Positions 36,462 to 48,162 of a stretch of DNA of 64,000 nt are shown here, piece after piece. The position numbers and the translations under genes are program-made. Positions within the stretch are counted from its first letter, which is position 1. The number at the start of each line of letters is the position of its first letter. The notes beneath the pieces were generated by a model that was given only the letters and a program-made list of their open reading frames with translations, was not told the DNA's origin and did not search any database. This DNA comes from Lycium barbarum (taxonomy: Eukaryota > Streptophyta > Magnoliopsida > Solanales > Solanaceae): contig NC_083348.1 of the NCBI RefSeq assembly GCF_019175385.1, forward strand, positions 46,584,950 to 46,648,949, written 5' to 3'.

Positions 36462-37013
36462 CTAACATGGGCTGGAGAACTTCTTCTTCCTGTGTCCCCT
36501 TATCGATTGCTTACCGCCACCCGGAGCTTCCACTAGTGTACCAACTATACTAATATGTCCGGTCTGGCCACCACCTTCATTTGAACCTTGCTCCAAAGAT
36601 GCCATCAAGTCTTGGTTAATAGGGTCCTCAGGCTGCAAACTCCTTGGTTTCTCGAAAGGCCCTGCACTCTCTGCTGGTCTACCATAATACGAAGCTTGGG
36701 GTTCAACTCCCAGCATTGGCCTTTCCCATCCTTGCCTAGCTATGGCCAAAGGTGAAATTGGCAACATCGGAGCTTTTACTGGCTCCTCTACAGTTATCAA
36801 AGTCGATGATACTTGTAGCGCTGATTCATCCTAAATTTCCGATGGGTCTATTTCCAAAGAAGACATGATCTTAAATAGGTCTGTCTCAATGGAGGCTACA
36901 TCCTCACTTGGGTCCTCCTCTAAAGAGTAACTCAATCCTCCTCCTGTCATCATTGCAATCCTCGAATCACCCGTAGTCCTTTCTGAAGAAGTCATCGTCA
37001 AACTGTAAAACAA
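36462..37013 (-). pseudogene. Gag-like leader frame with one stop
   Basis: The minus frame starts MTSSERTTGDSRIAMMTGGG about 190 bp after the primer site, where gag should begin. It reads through one TAG (36831-36833) in the same phase to 36462, about 180 codons in all. It is acidic first, then proline- and glycine-rich, ending in a basic stretch (GHRKKK). No CCHC zinc knuckle or capsid motif is seen and it does not resemble the usual Tekay gag start, so gag is inferred from position only. Confidence 0.4.
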
Positions 37014-37192
37014 CAGAGCTCAAGGTTGAAGATTTTACACCCTATGACTCAGATCTATAGCACGATCTAGGATATGAAAGAAGGATAATTATCCTAAATT
37101 CCCTACAGCCTCCTGTTTATAAGTGTGGGGTCAACCCACCCATAAACAAGACTCTACTAGACACGGTTTGTAGACAACCCTAGGACAGAACA

Positions 37193-37204
37193 GCTCTGAT
37201 ACCA
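37193..37204 (-). other. Primer-binding site, initiator-Met tRNA
   Basis: The minus strand reads TGGTATCAGAGC, complementary to the 3' end of plant initiator methionine tRNA, 4 nt after the end of the 5' LTR (37209). This is where minus-strand DNA synthesis starts in most plant LTR retrotransposons, and it fixes the direction of the element. Confidence 0.9.
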
Positions 37205-37610
37205 CTTTTATCACGACCCAAACTGGAGGGCCATGACGGGCACCTGGTCTTACTTATCGAGTACCACTAGACGTGCATGCGTAACGTAATCATATGCATA
37301 GGTGGACCATTAGGACCGCCATGAGATAGCCCGCTGACTCATAGAAGTAATAAACTGAAATAAAACATGTCCGAAAAGACATAACTGCATAACAAGCGAC
37401 ATACTAGACGAACCGACAAGGCTGTCACACACATCTATGCAATAGTACATAAGCTGACAAGGATATACAACATCTGATAGAACATAACTGTCTACAAGCC
37501 TCTATTGGAGGACATTACATAACGTGGTCGGGACAGGGCCCCGCTATATATATAAATAAGCCTCACTGTGGGGTTGTATCATCATTATTAAGCCGCTCTT
37601 TGGGGCTATG

Positions 37611-37996
37611 TGTTATACCCCGTATTTATGCGTCGAATTATTCGCAAGCAAATCGACTCGAGTTAAAAGCAGAACCATTTTTGGACAAAAAGTGGAAGCG
37701 TTTAATTCTCATTTTTAATTAAAACATAAATTGTTTATAAATTTTATTTAGTGTAAAAATATTATTGGAGAGTAGGAAATAATTAATTATTATTAGATTA
37801 TTAAGTGGACCCCACTACAATACATGGATAAATATAATTGGATAATTTTAGTGGAGGATTAGACTTTAATTATGAAATTAGTGGATCATTTTAATCATGA
37901 CGCACTTTCCACGTGTAACTTTTGTAAGTGATTATCATATGACTCACTTTTAGTGCTTGATTTATGTGGTAGCAAAAGAAGGTCCTACCTATATAG

Positions 37997-38029
<33 letters not shown>

Positions 38030-40799
38030 GTGCATGCACGTAAAGGCTTAGAAAAGATTAAAAAAAAAAAAAGAGTACCTTCACTTCAACACTTTAGAAG
38101 TCTAGCTAGTCTTAAATGGAACTAGCATTTACGCATGCTGCTAGCAGCAGCTAATTCCATGTATGGAAAAGATCAACCATGCTCCCAAACACCTTTAAAT
38201 ATTTCTAAAAGTTCCATGGTCATTCAAAAAAAATAATATAATAATAATAAATTAAAACACACAAAATGGTGCATGGTGGAGTGGACACACGTCCACATAG
38301 GAGGCAGCATATGAATGTAAAATTGATGACTAACCTAAGTCATATATTTCACATCTCATCCTCACTTTCTATCTAAGAAAAAGATAAAGCTCATAGCCAT
38401 GGCACTCACGGCCATGGCAGTCCACTGTCTAAAAAAAAAAATCTAAGTCCCTAAAGTGCTCTAAAACATGATGAAGGCAGCCATGGCTGGCAAGGCTCAC
38501 GGCCAGCAGCAGTAGCAAACAAGCAGCCATGGACGTGCTTATTGCTTCCAAGGAAAAAGACTTGCCCTTATGGATTAATTATTAGTTCATTTGGAAATCA
38601 AGAACACCTAATTTTAGGGAGGTTAAGAGAAACATTTACACTTCATTTTAAGAAAGGAATTGGGCAGCAACGTTCAAGTAATTATGGTGAAACTTTTGCT
38701 TCAATGGATAATTAGAGGCAGCAAGTTCAAGTCAACCAAAGCTTAGATGATTTGGGATCTATGGTGACAATCTTACAAGAACATGTATGCAACAACTTGT
38801 CTTAATTTTAAGGTAAGGTTCCATTCCATCTTTGTTTTGGTTTAAGTTTGTTTAGCCCTTAGTCGACTAGTTGGGGATGGAAATTATGGAAGAGAAACTT
38901 AAACTTGTGATTTAGACTTGATGAACTAATGGTGCTGCTGTTCATGGCAAATTATGCTCTATTCCGTGTGTTTGTAATTTTGTAAAGTTAAGATCGGAAA
39001 TCGTATTTTGATGCCGTAGTTTTGAGCTTGTATTCAAAAATGATATTGAAGTAGTTTTATTGTACATGAATGGTAGTCGATGTTATTGTCGTGTTGTCAT
39101 TGATAGGGTTCACAAATTCGGAAGGAAACAAGTGTATAACGTATCGTATACAAAGCGTGTGTTGGTTTGTTTGGAATATAATCTTAAAGCGTTGGCAATT
39201 TGGATTGGGAAAGGATTAAAAAGGGTTGTTGGATTGTTAGAATTGTTATGGGCTGAGTTGGGAGAATTTTGTATGTATATATCCATTGTTGGTATTTCTG
39301 TGTTAACAGGACAAAAATTGGAAAATCGGGTTAGGCGAATATATAGGGGAAATGCTGCCCGATTTTCATTAAGAATTTAACTAATAGAAAACCCTAAACG
39401 AGGAATATAAGTTAAAAGAATAAGTTCTATAAGCGATGGCCTACGGATTTATAAACTAGAAAATATAGTTACTAACGATAACGTTACTCTTATATTAAAT
39501 AGGCTAAAAGAGCGACGAGGCGAACGGATTTACGAATAGTCGCTAACAGGTATGTAAAGCTAACCCTTCTTTTTTTTTAGCATGGTCTTTGTAAAATGAA
39601 CAGACGATATGTATATGATTCCAAAGAAATTCCTATTCTTAGAGCCACTAGGATGGCTAATGTTCTTGATTTCCATAAGCTATTTCATATGGTTTTGATA
39701 CGTATCTATGATGTCCGAAGTTCTATTTGATATGTTTCCGAGTGGCATTCGAAAGATATTTGATATGACTATTGCCTTGATTTTCAAACGATAGTTCGTT
39801 TGATTATTCCATTGGGTCTTTTGATATATCCTGATACGTATAAATGATCCCAAAAGTTCTATTCCGATATAATCCACTGTGACATTCGAAAGGTATTTGA
39901 TATGACTATTGTCTTGATTTCCAAATGATAGTTCGTTTTGACTATTCCATTGAGTCTTTGATAATGTTTTAATTTGCATATGGTTGCTCACTACTCTGCT
40001 CGTGCATGCCTCAATATGTCTTTCACCGAGTCCCGGGCCGGGTATGTTATCATGCATAGTTTCACTGCATTGTTCACCGAGTCCCTCACTAGAGGGTCGG
40101 GTACGGTATATATATATATGATGATATGATGATATGATGATGTGATGATATGTTATGGCGGCCAGGAGGGCATATGATGACTTCATTCACCGAGTCCCTC
40201 ACTAGAGGGCCGGGTACGGTATATATATATATATATATATATGATATTGATATGCATGATTTTCATTTCATAAGGCAAGTGTACTGATGTTTAAAAGTCC
40301 TACTTGTTTCTGGTAATCTCTATTTCAGTTATGATCCTCTTTATTGTATTTCATGCTTTATATACTCAGTACATATTCCGTACTGACCCCCTTTCTTCAG
40401 GGGGCTGCGTTTCATGCCCGCAGGTGCAGATACTCGCTTTGGTGATCCGCCGGCTTAGGATTCCCTTTCTGCTGTCTGGGAGAGCTCCGTTGTTCCGGAA
40501 CCTAGACTTTCGGTACTGATATATACTCTGTTCAGCTGTGTCTATACGATGCGCTATGATATGATGTTCGTATGCATCGGTAGCCTTGTTGGCTTGCGTA
40601 TTATTTCATGATATGATTAGTTGTGACTTCTCAGGAGACAGTTGATCTGGAAATATATATATATGACGATGTTACGAACTTTGGAATTCCGTTATAAGTT
40701 TCTGTATTGTCGTAGTTTCAGTTTGACTATGTCTAACAGGTATGTATACGGGTGTCCAGGTCGGGCACCAGTCACGGCCTACGGGCTTGGGTCGTGACA
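37611..40799 (+). mobile_element. Solo LTR (TGTTATACCCCG family), 3189 bp
   Basis: TGTTATACCCCGTATTTATG at the left end, GGGTCGTGACA at the right, exact duplication CTATG on both sides (37606-37610 and 40800-40804). The host LTR reads through cleanly once it is removed (CCGCTCTTTGGGGCTATG, then ATCATCATACTATACCC). The frame 39060-39380 has no recognisable domain and is not called. Confidence 0.92.
40018..40240 (+). repeat. Repeat around TTCACCGAGTCC in the solo LTR, 3 copies
   Basis: TTCACCGAGTCC occurs near 40021, 40072 and 40187. The last two continue CTCACTAGAGGG(T/C)CGGGTACGG and then run into AT or GATGATAT microsatellite. This is the GC-rich mid-LTR block of this family. Confidence 0.8.
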
Positions 40800-42502
40800 C
40801 TATGATCATCATACTATACCCAATTGCAGTGGTGTGCACAATAAGTGCCATACACGGCTGACTATTGCGCGGCTCGGTGTCATAAAATAGGTACATATAT
40901 ATTATGGATGAATGACAGTACAAGAAAGCGTTATGACTATATCGGAGTGACGTAAGGTCAACATATCTTCGATTACCATTATGCATCATCAATCATTATC
41001 TTTGACATCCGTTAGCCACGGAGGGACTTTATAACATAATCATAACCAGTATAACATGATATGAAATATGACCCATAAAAATTGGATATACATCATGAAG
41101 AAAAGTAGGACATAAGCATATATACAACAAAGATTTGAGTTCATTATGAAGCGTTCGTTTCCGTAGGGTCATGCCAAAAGAAAGTAAAGAAAGTGCCTTA
41201 ACATACCTCAAATCGTCCAAGCAATACAATAATCGAGCTAATTACAACTAACACGTCAATCCTTTAAAAAGGAATACATATACAAACTTAGATGGCGCTA
41301 CTATATCACGTATATCAATGATAACTTGATTCTAAAATGAAATGGGAAGCATTTCCCCTTACTCTCCAATTACATCAACATACACAATAGCCCACAACAA
41401 TAAAATTAAGCTTACAAAGTCCTTAAATATTCCTTTCACTAACCACACAAAGAATATACCCAAAACAGCCCAAAGTACACCAATATACAAGAACAATATA
41501 CACTTCTTTCTTCCCAATCAAGGATCATAATCTCATCAACACACCAAAAACATTAGATACTATCCATATATATGGAAGTTTGCTTAACACCACAGCTACA
41601 ACATGCTCAAAACAGTCCATAATCTCAACATGGTTCCTAGCTCATACTTGGACATCTTTTCACATTTTCTTCCTTCAATCAAGTTGTATAATCATCAAAC
41701 AACCTAAAGAAAATGTATTATAGATGAAAACTTACCTTGATTATGCAAGAACAAGCTCAGGGACAGCTTACTTCACTTGGAGGAAACCTCCAACTTAACA
41801 ATAAAGAACTACTAGTACTCCACAAACACTAGTGAACTTCCTAGCACTTGGATCACTTAATTCTCTTGAGTTTTGCCTTGAATTTTCCATATGAACTTGT
41901 AGAGAGGGTTTGGGAGTGTGTTTGGGTCTGCGTTGGATGAAAATGAAACCCCAAGAGTGAAAAATGAAATATAAAGCAACACTTACAAATACGCCGACTC
42001 AAAGTACGCCCTGCATGTACGGTCCATACATCCATGTACATCCCGTACATGTATCCCATACATGGAATGTCAATTTTTCAACTTTCTGCCAACTTCTGGA
42101 AAATGAGGTATGGGACGTACAATTTTGTACCGGCTGTACATTATCTTGTATTGTTCGGATTTGCGATCTGTCAGTTGCATTGGAAAGAAGACTCGTTGAA
42201 CTTTAATTTACATAGGTTATGTATTCCATAAATCCTCATATGATAGGAGATATACCTCCCTCAAGTTGGACCAAAAATCCTGTTCAGAATTCTGCTAAGT
42301 TTTTCCAATGTTTCAACAAACTTAATTTCTTCGATTCGCTTGTTCTCCAATCCTTCCATAACTTACTGAGCATGAACTTAAACCCTTATAAACATAGAAT
42401 AGGCATGTTTAATATCGTATAGCCTCGGATATAATCCTGGTGTCCAAGACTAGGGAAACCAACATACGACGAATATCAACGTACCAAACTACAAGGTGTA
42501 AT

Positions 42503-42690
42503 TATATGGTTTATAATAAGGCTCAGCATTTGTATTTTGCTTCCGCACTTATCTTTATATTATGAGACTTTAATTATTATTATTCTTTATCTTTTAACTA
42601 TCTGCATGCTTAGCTTAGAGGATTCCTCTCATGGGTAGAAGCTCGCCAGGTGCCCTATCGCAGCCTAAGTGTCAGATTTGGGTTATGACA
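42503..42690 (+). repeat. LTR 3' end fragment
   Basis: Ends GGGTTATGACA and has the sequence CGCCAGGTGCCCTATCGCAG shortly before, in keeping with a plus-strand gypsy LTR end. It is the right-hand flank of the LARD-like element. From 42691 to 42880 nothing is recognised. Confidence 0.5.
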
Positions 42691-44623
42691 ACAGATATTC
42701 AGATTCATGACTATCAATATCATTTCGTATTTCCACTTATAATTGTCTTAAATTATAGTTAAGCTTTAAATGGGTTGTTGAATATGAAATCGGTACAGTT
42801 GTTGTATCTCTACTAAATAAGGTGCTTCTGGTGTGGTTCCTTAGCATCGGATGCCTATTGCGCCAGGTTTGATTTTAGGGCATGAAAGGTCTCTTTTCAA
42901 ACTTCCATCCTATCATTAACTCCACTGCGAGTCTCGTCAATTAGTACTATAACATATACCATGGCACCTCCCCTTGAATAAAAAGTGTCAGTTCGTCCAT
43001 TACCAAGGAAAATAAGAACAGGCTAAGGGTTGATCCCTGGTGCAACCCCATCATCACCGAGAAGTGGCCTGAGTCCCATCTCACTATCCTAACTCAGGTT
43101 TTGGCTCCATCGTACATGCCCTTTAATAGTCCTATTGTACGCCACAGGTACACCCATAGACTCCAAACATCTCCAAAGGACCTCTCTCAGGAATTTATCA
43201 TTCGCCTTTTTGAGATTAATGAAAACCATCTATAAGTCTATCTTCTTATCCCTATATTGTTCCAACAATCTCCTTACAAGGTGGATGGCTTCTGTAGTTG
43301 ATTGCCCCTCCCCCCCCCCCCCCCCCCCCATGAATCTGAATTTGTTCTCAGAGGTAGGCACACTCCTCCTCATCCTTATCTCGACCACCCTCTCACAGAC
43401 TGTCATAGTATGACTTAGTAGCCTGATACCCCTATAGTTATTACAGTTTTGGATATCACTTTTTTTCTTGTACAATGGAACCATTTTACACCACCTCCAT
43501 TCTTCTGGCATACTAGTCGTCCCAAATATGACATTAAACAACCCGGTCAGCCATTCTATACTTGCCTCGCCTGAGTTCTTCCAAAAATCCACCTGGATCT
43601 TGTCTCGCCTGGTTGCTCTTCCCCTCCTCATCTTTAGAATAACCCCCTTAACTTCTGAAACCTTTATGCACCAACAACACCCAAAATCACAACGGCTCTT
43701 GCAATGCTCCAACTCCCCCAGCGCAATATCCCTGTCCCCTCCTTCATTCAAGAGCTTATGAAAATGCCCCTGTCATTTCTGTCTAATGTGCGCCTCATCC
43801 ACCAACACTTCGCCACTCTCATCCTTGATGCACTTCACTTGATTCAAGTCATGGGCCCTCCTCTCTCTAGCCTTGGCGAGCCTTACAACTTTCTAGCCCC
43901 ACTTTTGCCCTCGAGCTCTTCATATAAGTGCTTAAAAGCTGTCATCTTAGCTATCGTGACTGCGACATTCAGTTCCTTTTTTGCCATCTTATACCTGTCC
44001 TTATTCCTATTCTTATCCTCTTCGTGTAAGCTTTCCACTAAGGTCGTAAACACCACTTTCTTGACTTCCACTTTTCCTTGGACCTCTCCATTCCACCACC
44101 AATACCCTTTATGTCCATATAGGTTACCTTTTGAGACCCGTAACACCTCTCTAGCTGTCTCCCTAGTGCAGTCCTTTGTCTTAGCCCACATGTTTTCAGC
44201 ATCCTCACTACTCCCCCAAGCCCAAACATCCACTAACGTCCCACAATCTTCTGAGCTTTAGCCTCGTTCAGGCCTCCTCGTCTAATCCTCGACTAGTCAT
44301 ATGCCACTCTTTTCTTCTTCTACTCCTGACAACTAAGTCCATAACCACAGTCTTATGTTGGGTTGTAAGATTCTCACTCAGATAACCTTGTAATCCTTAC
44401 ATACACCTCTGTCACCCTTCCTAAAGAGCAAGTATTCTATTTGAGTCCTGGCCACTACACTACAAAAGGTCACTAAATACTCATCCCTCTTTTGGAAGCT
44501 AAAGGGGCTATGGTCAACTAAAAAGCTTTCGCAAACTCTAAAAGTGAAACTCCTCCTTCATTTCTATCCCCAAAGCCAAAATCGCCATGTGCATCATCAT
44601 AACCTCTCTAAATGGTTCCTATG

Positions 44624-46783
44624 TGTAACGAATCGCCCGGTCGTTATTCAATACTTCACGAACCCATGCCCAATCTAGGTCTACGATCTTAAATAGTAAG
44701 CCCCATGGGGTGCTTAAATGATTAATAGTGGGAAAAATCAATTTCGGAAAGAGTTGAAAATCGTGGGCCCGGGCAGAAGATGGTCCGCTATAGCGACCAG
44801 AGTACCGCCACAGCGGTCTCGCTATAGTGAACCCAACATCCGCCGCAGAAGACGTCATGGACCAATAGACGCATTTTCCTGTACTCAGTTTTATATTTCA
44901 CCCTCCTTTTTAATAAAGGACCCTCCAAGGCTGTTATTAGGTTTTCACAAGAAGAAAAAAAATCCTTGACACCAAGAAAGGAGGCTTCTCCAACATTCTC
45001 CACATCCTTCCCTACAACTATTATCTCTCATGGATTTGGATAAGGGCTATGAGGGCGAGTATTTCACGAAAATTCAAATAGTTGTTCGTCATCGAGGTAG
45101 GTTATGGTTTACTTGAGTTAGACTTTGATTAGTGAATCATATACACGTATAGAGTTGAAGGGAGATTGCATGATTAGGTCTTCGGACATGGAGTTTGGAT
45201 GGAAATATTCACAATTTAACGAAAGTTATGTGCGAATAGTAATTAAGGTAACAACGAGTATGTAATTGGGTACTGAGTGCCACTATTGTGATGTTTACGC
45301 GTTACAGAATAGGAGGAGATTATTTGTCGTGGTTAAAAAGGGGTATTTCGTTGTTTAGAGTAATTATTCCTAGGTATATTTGATTCCGTATTTATTGTCA
45401 AGTATATTACAATATTCATATGATTGTTATTCTTGTTAGTAAAGAAGATTGCATTGGGTGGATTGAAAGAAGGCATAATAGTACTATGCCATTATGGACA
45501 TAATTCATGACATTGTTTTCATTCATTTGCATCATTGCATATATCCATGTGGTTATGAGGTAATGCATGGAGTAGGAAGTCTGAGTAAGCATCAGTTGCA
45601 CTTTCCGGCCTATGGCTGAGTTGGAATGAATATGTGGTAACACATGATAATTGAGCATTGGAGGTGATGTAAGGTTAAATATATTTACATATATAAAAGG
45701 CATATTTCACCGGGGGTGAGGATGTGGCCTTGATTGTGACTCGGATCCGAGGAGTGAATCCGGAACGAGTGGTACATGGACGTCATGGTTGCAGGTCGTG
45801 ACTACTGAGCAATGACATTAGTTAGCATGTATGTACAGCATGATTTGGCCTTTGCATCGCATTTTCATTGCATTACATTTCATACTTTTATGTCCTTATG
45901 TTTGTGCCGTCAGTCTATTATTACATTGTGCATCTCCTATAATTATGTTGTGTTATGTGAGGTGTTAATCAATATGAAAGTAAGTGTAAGAGCGAATTAC
46001 TAAGGGGTAGACTTCTGCTTTGAGTCTGCCGGACTCAAGGAGTCCCATGATTAGTGGATGTGTGGTGAGTATGTTTTGTGGATGCATCATATCTTGGTAA
46101 GTAAACTGGATAGAAAGCTCTAAGGCTAAAAGTTAGGATTTAGACGTTAGTGTAAATGAGGGGATAAGACTTATTTAATCGGCCTAAGGGAAAACGAATT
46201 AGGGCTACTTTTAACTAGTCGGATAAACGGTAATACTGTGGGAAACAAGAGGACTGAAATAACCGGGAGTAGAGAGATGAGTTCGTGTTGGTGTAATAAT
46301 CTATATTGGGAGTCTTGAGGGCGTTCGTTGACTTATCTACTTATCTTATTGATTTTATATTGTGTTGCGTGAACTAATCTTAGTCGACCTATGATGCTTA
46401 CTAGTATGTGTGGTGTACTGATACTACTTTTGCTACATCCTTTTGGGTGTAGGTACATTGCAGGTTTAAGTCGAAATTTCTTCTATGGATTATCAAACAT
46501 CTTTCTACAGTCTCGCTCATCTCATTTCAGGCAGAGGCGGTGTCATTTATTTTGTTATCCTTGTGTAATAGGAGCTCTTGTACCTGTCTAGACTAGATCC
46601 GAGGAATTGTTCAGTTTTCTTGTATCGATAGAAGAGTCAGTATGAGGAATTACTTTTAAATTTGTGATCATTAAGTATTTGTTATTAATAAAACCGTCTG
46701 AATATTGGGTTAATTGGTAAGGGTTCGCCCACTAGTTAGTAATATGGTAGGTGCCCGCACAGCCCGTAATTTGGGTCGTGACA
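44624..46783 (+). mobile_element. Solo LTR (TGTAACGA family), 2160 bp, inside the LINE endonuclease
   Basis: Starts TGTAACGAATCGCCCGG, ends GGGTCGTGACA. Flanks are CTATG (44619-44623) and CTAAG (46784-46788), a target duplication with one change. The LINE frame is split directly after GGDFNGHL. It is the closest relative of the solo LTR at 7737-9892: the first 220 bp align with few differences and total lengths differ by 4 bp. Confidence 0.9.
44782..44850. repeat. Palindrome array in solo LTR 44624-46783
   Basis: TCCGCTATAGCGACC, ACCGCCACAGCGGT (44804-44817), TCGCTATAGTGA and CCGCCGCAG follow one another, about 160-225 bp from the LTR start, as in the relative at 9669-9735. Confidence 0.8.
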
Positions 46784-46964
46784 CTAAGTGACCATTAAAA
46801 TCTCCTCCTATCAATAGTTTCTCGGTCTGTGGAATACCTCTCAAAACCTCGTCTAACTCCTCCCATAAGCGAATTTTGACCTCCACGTCCAAACCCGTTT
46901 GCGGCGCATATGCACTAATTATGTTAAAATTAACCCTCCCAAGACTAGCTTACTGACCACGTGT

Positions 46965-47173
46965 GAGAAGGTGCAAATATACCCCTAAACTCTGCAAAAA
47001 GGTGCAAATATACCCTTACAGTAGCTTTTATTTTAATTAAAAAAAATTCATCAGCGAAAAGGGTACATTTGCACCATTTGTGTAACGGCAGGGTATATAT
47101 GCACTACTTTTTTTAACAAGAGGTATATCTACTTTAAATCGCAAAGTTGAGGAGAATATTTGCACCTTTTCCC
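46965..47173. mobile_element. Small inverted-repeat element (MITE-like), ~209 bp
   Basis: The left end GAGAAGGTGCAAATATACCC and the reverse complement of the right end (GGGAAAAGGTGCAAATATTC) match over about 30 bp. Inside are more copies of GTGCAAATATACCC and GTGCATATATACCC on both strands. No target duplication could be fixed. It lies at the point where the LINE sequence stops. Confidence 0.65.
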
Positions 47174-47951
47174 TTATTACTATTACATATTTTGTAACTT
47201 TTGAATATGTTAAAAAAATAGTCTTAGTATCTAAATCAACAATGAAATAAAATGCATTTATTTTCTTATTCAGTCCATCAATATTTTGGTTTGGGGAAGG
47301 AGGAGTACATATTTAGGCTATACCACACATAAAATATGGTTCAACTTAGTTTTAAAAAATAACAAAAAATGAAATATAAGGTAGACAAAATAAAGCTAAA
47401 AGAGTTCAAGAAAATGTTAAAACAACCCAATAATTCAAAACCCCAAATAGAAAGTTAAAGTTCTAAATTTTAATATCTCATATCATGACTTTAAATTTTA
47501 AATCTCAAATCCTAAACTCTGATTTAATGATACATCTTAAACCCCAAATTGTATTATAAATTTTAGACCTAAACTGTAAGTACAAAAACTAGATATATAA
47601 ACTTTTGGTGGTAAGATATACACATTATTCCCCTCCACTTCATTTTATGTAAATTTATTTGACTGGACACAAGAATTAGGACATTAAATGAATGTTTTTG
47701 AAACTTATAATCTATGGCGTATCATTTGCAAAAATGTAACTTCTTAATCATACATAACTTATTTTTAAACATCAACATTTGATTTTGTTAAGAAATATCA
47801 TAAAATTAATTTTTCACGATAATTTTCCTGTGTTTGGGTCCATGGGCAGCAGGTTTTATATAATGATGAGTAGATAGTTGGCAAGTGCTCGATGCCCCTA
47901 GGAAAGGGGAACTTTCACAATTACAATTTTTCTAGAAGTAGATTATACAAA

Positions 47952-47984
<33 letters not shown>

Positions 47985-48119
47985 CCACTTTCAATATTAC
48001 ATATTGTATAACCTATATGGTATACTTTAAAAGCTGTCAATCCTCCCTCAATTATGACTATTCCTAAAATCTTGAATTAATAAATTGTAAAATATTAAAT
48101 ATAATTACTCCTTCCCAAA

Positions 48120-48162
<43 letters not shown>

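Larger units (their letters stand above)
30179..42501 (-). mobile_element. LTR retrotransposon with both LTRs, largely non-coding (LARD-like); 5' LTR split by a solo LTR
   Basis: Minus-strand order from the right: 5' LTR (37209-42501, interrupted), tRNA-iMet primer site (37193-37204), gag-like frame (36462-37013), about 3.1 kb without recognisable coding sequence, chromodomain-like relic (about 32810-33330), hairpin and polypurine tract, 3' LTR (30179-32563). The LTRs begin with the same TCACGACCCAAACTGGAGGG block. They differ by an ~330-bp deletion and other indels, so the insertion is old. Flanks ATGGA (30174-30178) and ATGGT (42506-42510) are a possible imperfect target duplication. The right end is eroded, with GTGTAA in place of GTGTAACA. 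Confidence 0.8.
37209..42501 (-). repeat. 5' LTR of the LARD-like element, interrupted by a solo LTR
   Basis: Begins TATCACGACCC (the terminal TG is changed to TA) and ends CTACAAGGTGTAA. Removing 37611-40799 and one target copy leaves about 2.1 kb that aligns block by block with 30179-32563. It lacks about 330 bp near 37545, including one AT microsatellite present in the partner. Confidence 0.85.
42880..46963 (-). pseudogene. RTE-like LINE: endonuclease, linker and reverse transcriptase, split by a solo LTR
   Basis: Read right to left on the minus strand: endonuclease piece (ISAYAPQTGLD, then GGDFNGH, about 46930-46789); after the insertion, the rest of the endonuclease (HGDFGFGDRN near 44590); linker (GHKGYWWWNGEVQGK near 44110); reverse transcriptase (MPEEWRWCKMVPLYKKK, NNYRGIRLLSHT, STTEAIHLVRRL, 43510-43240). 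More RT follows in broken frames to about 42900, including DELTLFIQGEVPW. Defects: a frameshift near 46940, a stop near 44610, a run of 20 Cs at 43310-43329 that puts poly-Gly before STTEAIH, and loss of the catalytic FADD/YADD codons near 42945-42957. The motif order matches plant RTE-clade LINEs. The 3' end is missing. Confidence 0.85.

Noticed and set aside
30174..42510. ATGGA/ATGGT as a certain target duplication of the LARD-like element
   Set aside because: One base differs and the right LTR end is eroded by several bases, so it is only given as possible.
43704..44261. 185-residue plus-strand frame
   Set aside because: It is the antisense of the LINE linker/RT coding sequence, where the minus strand gives clear motifs.
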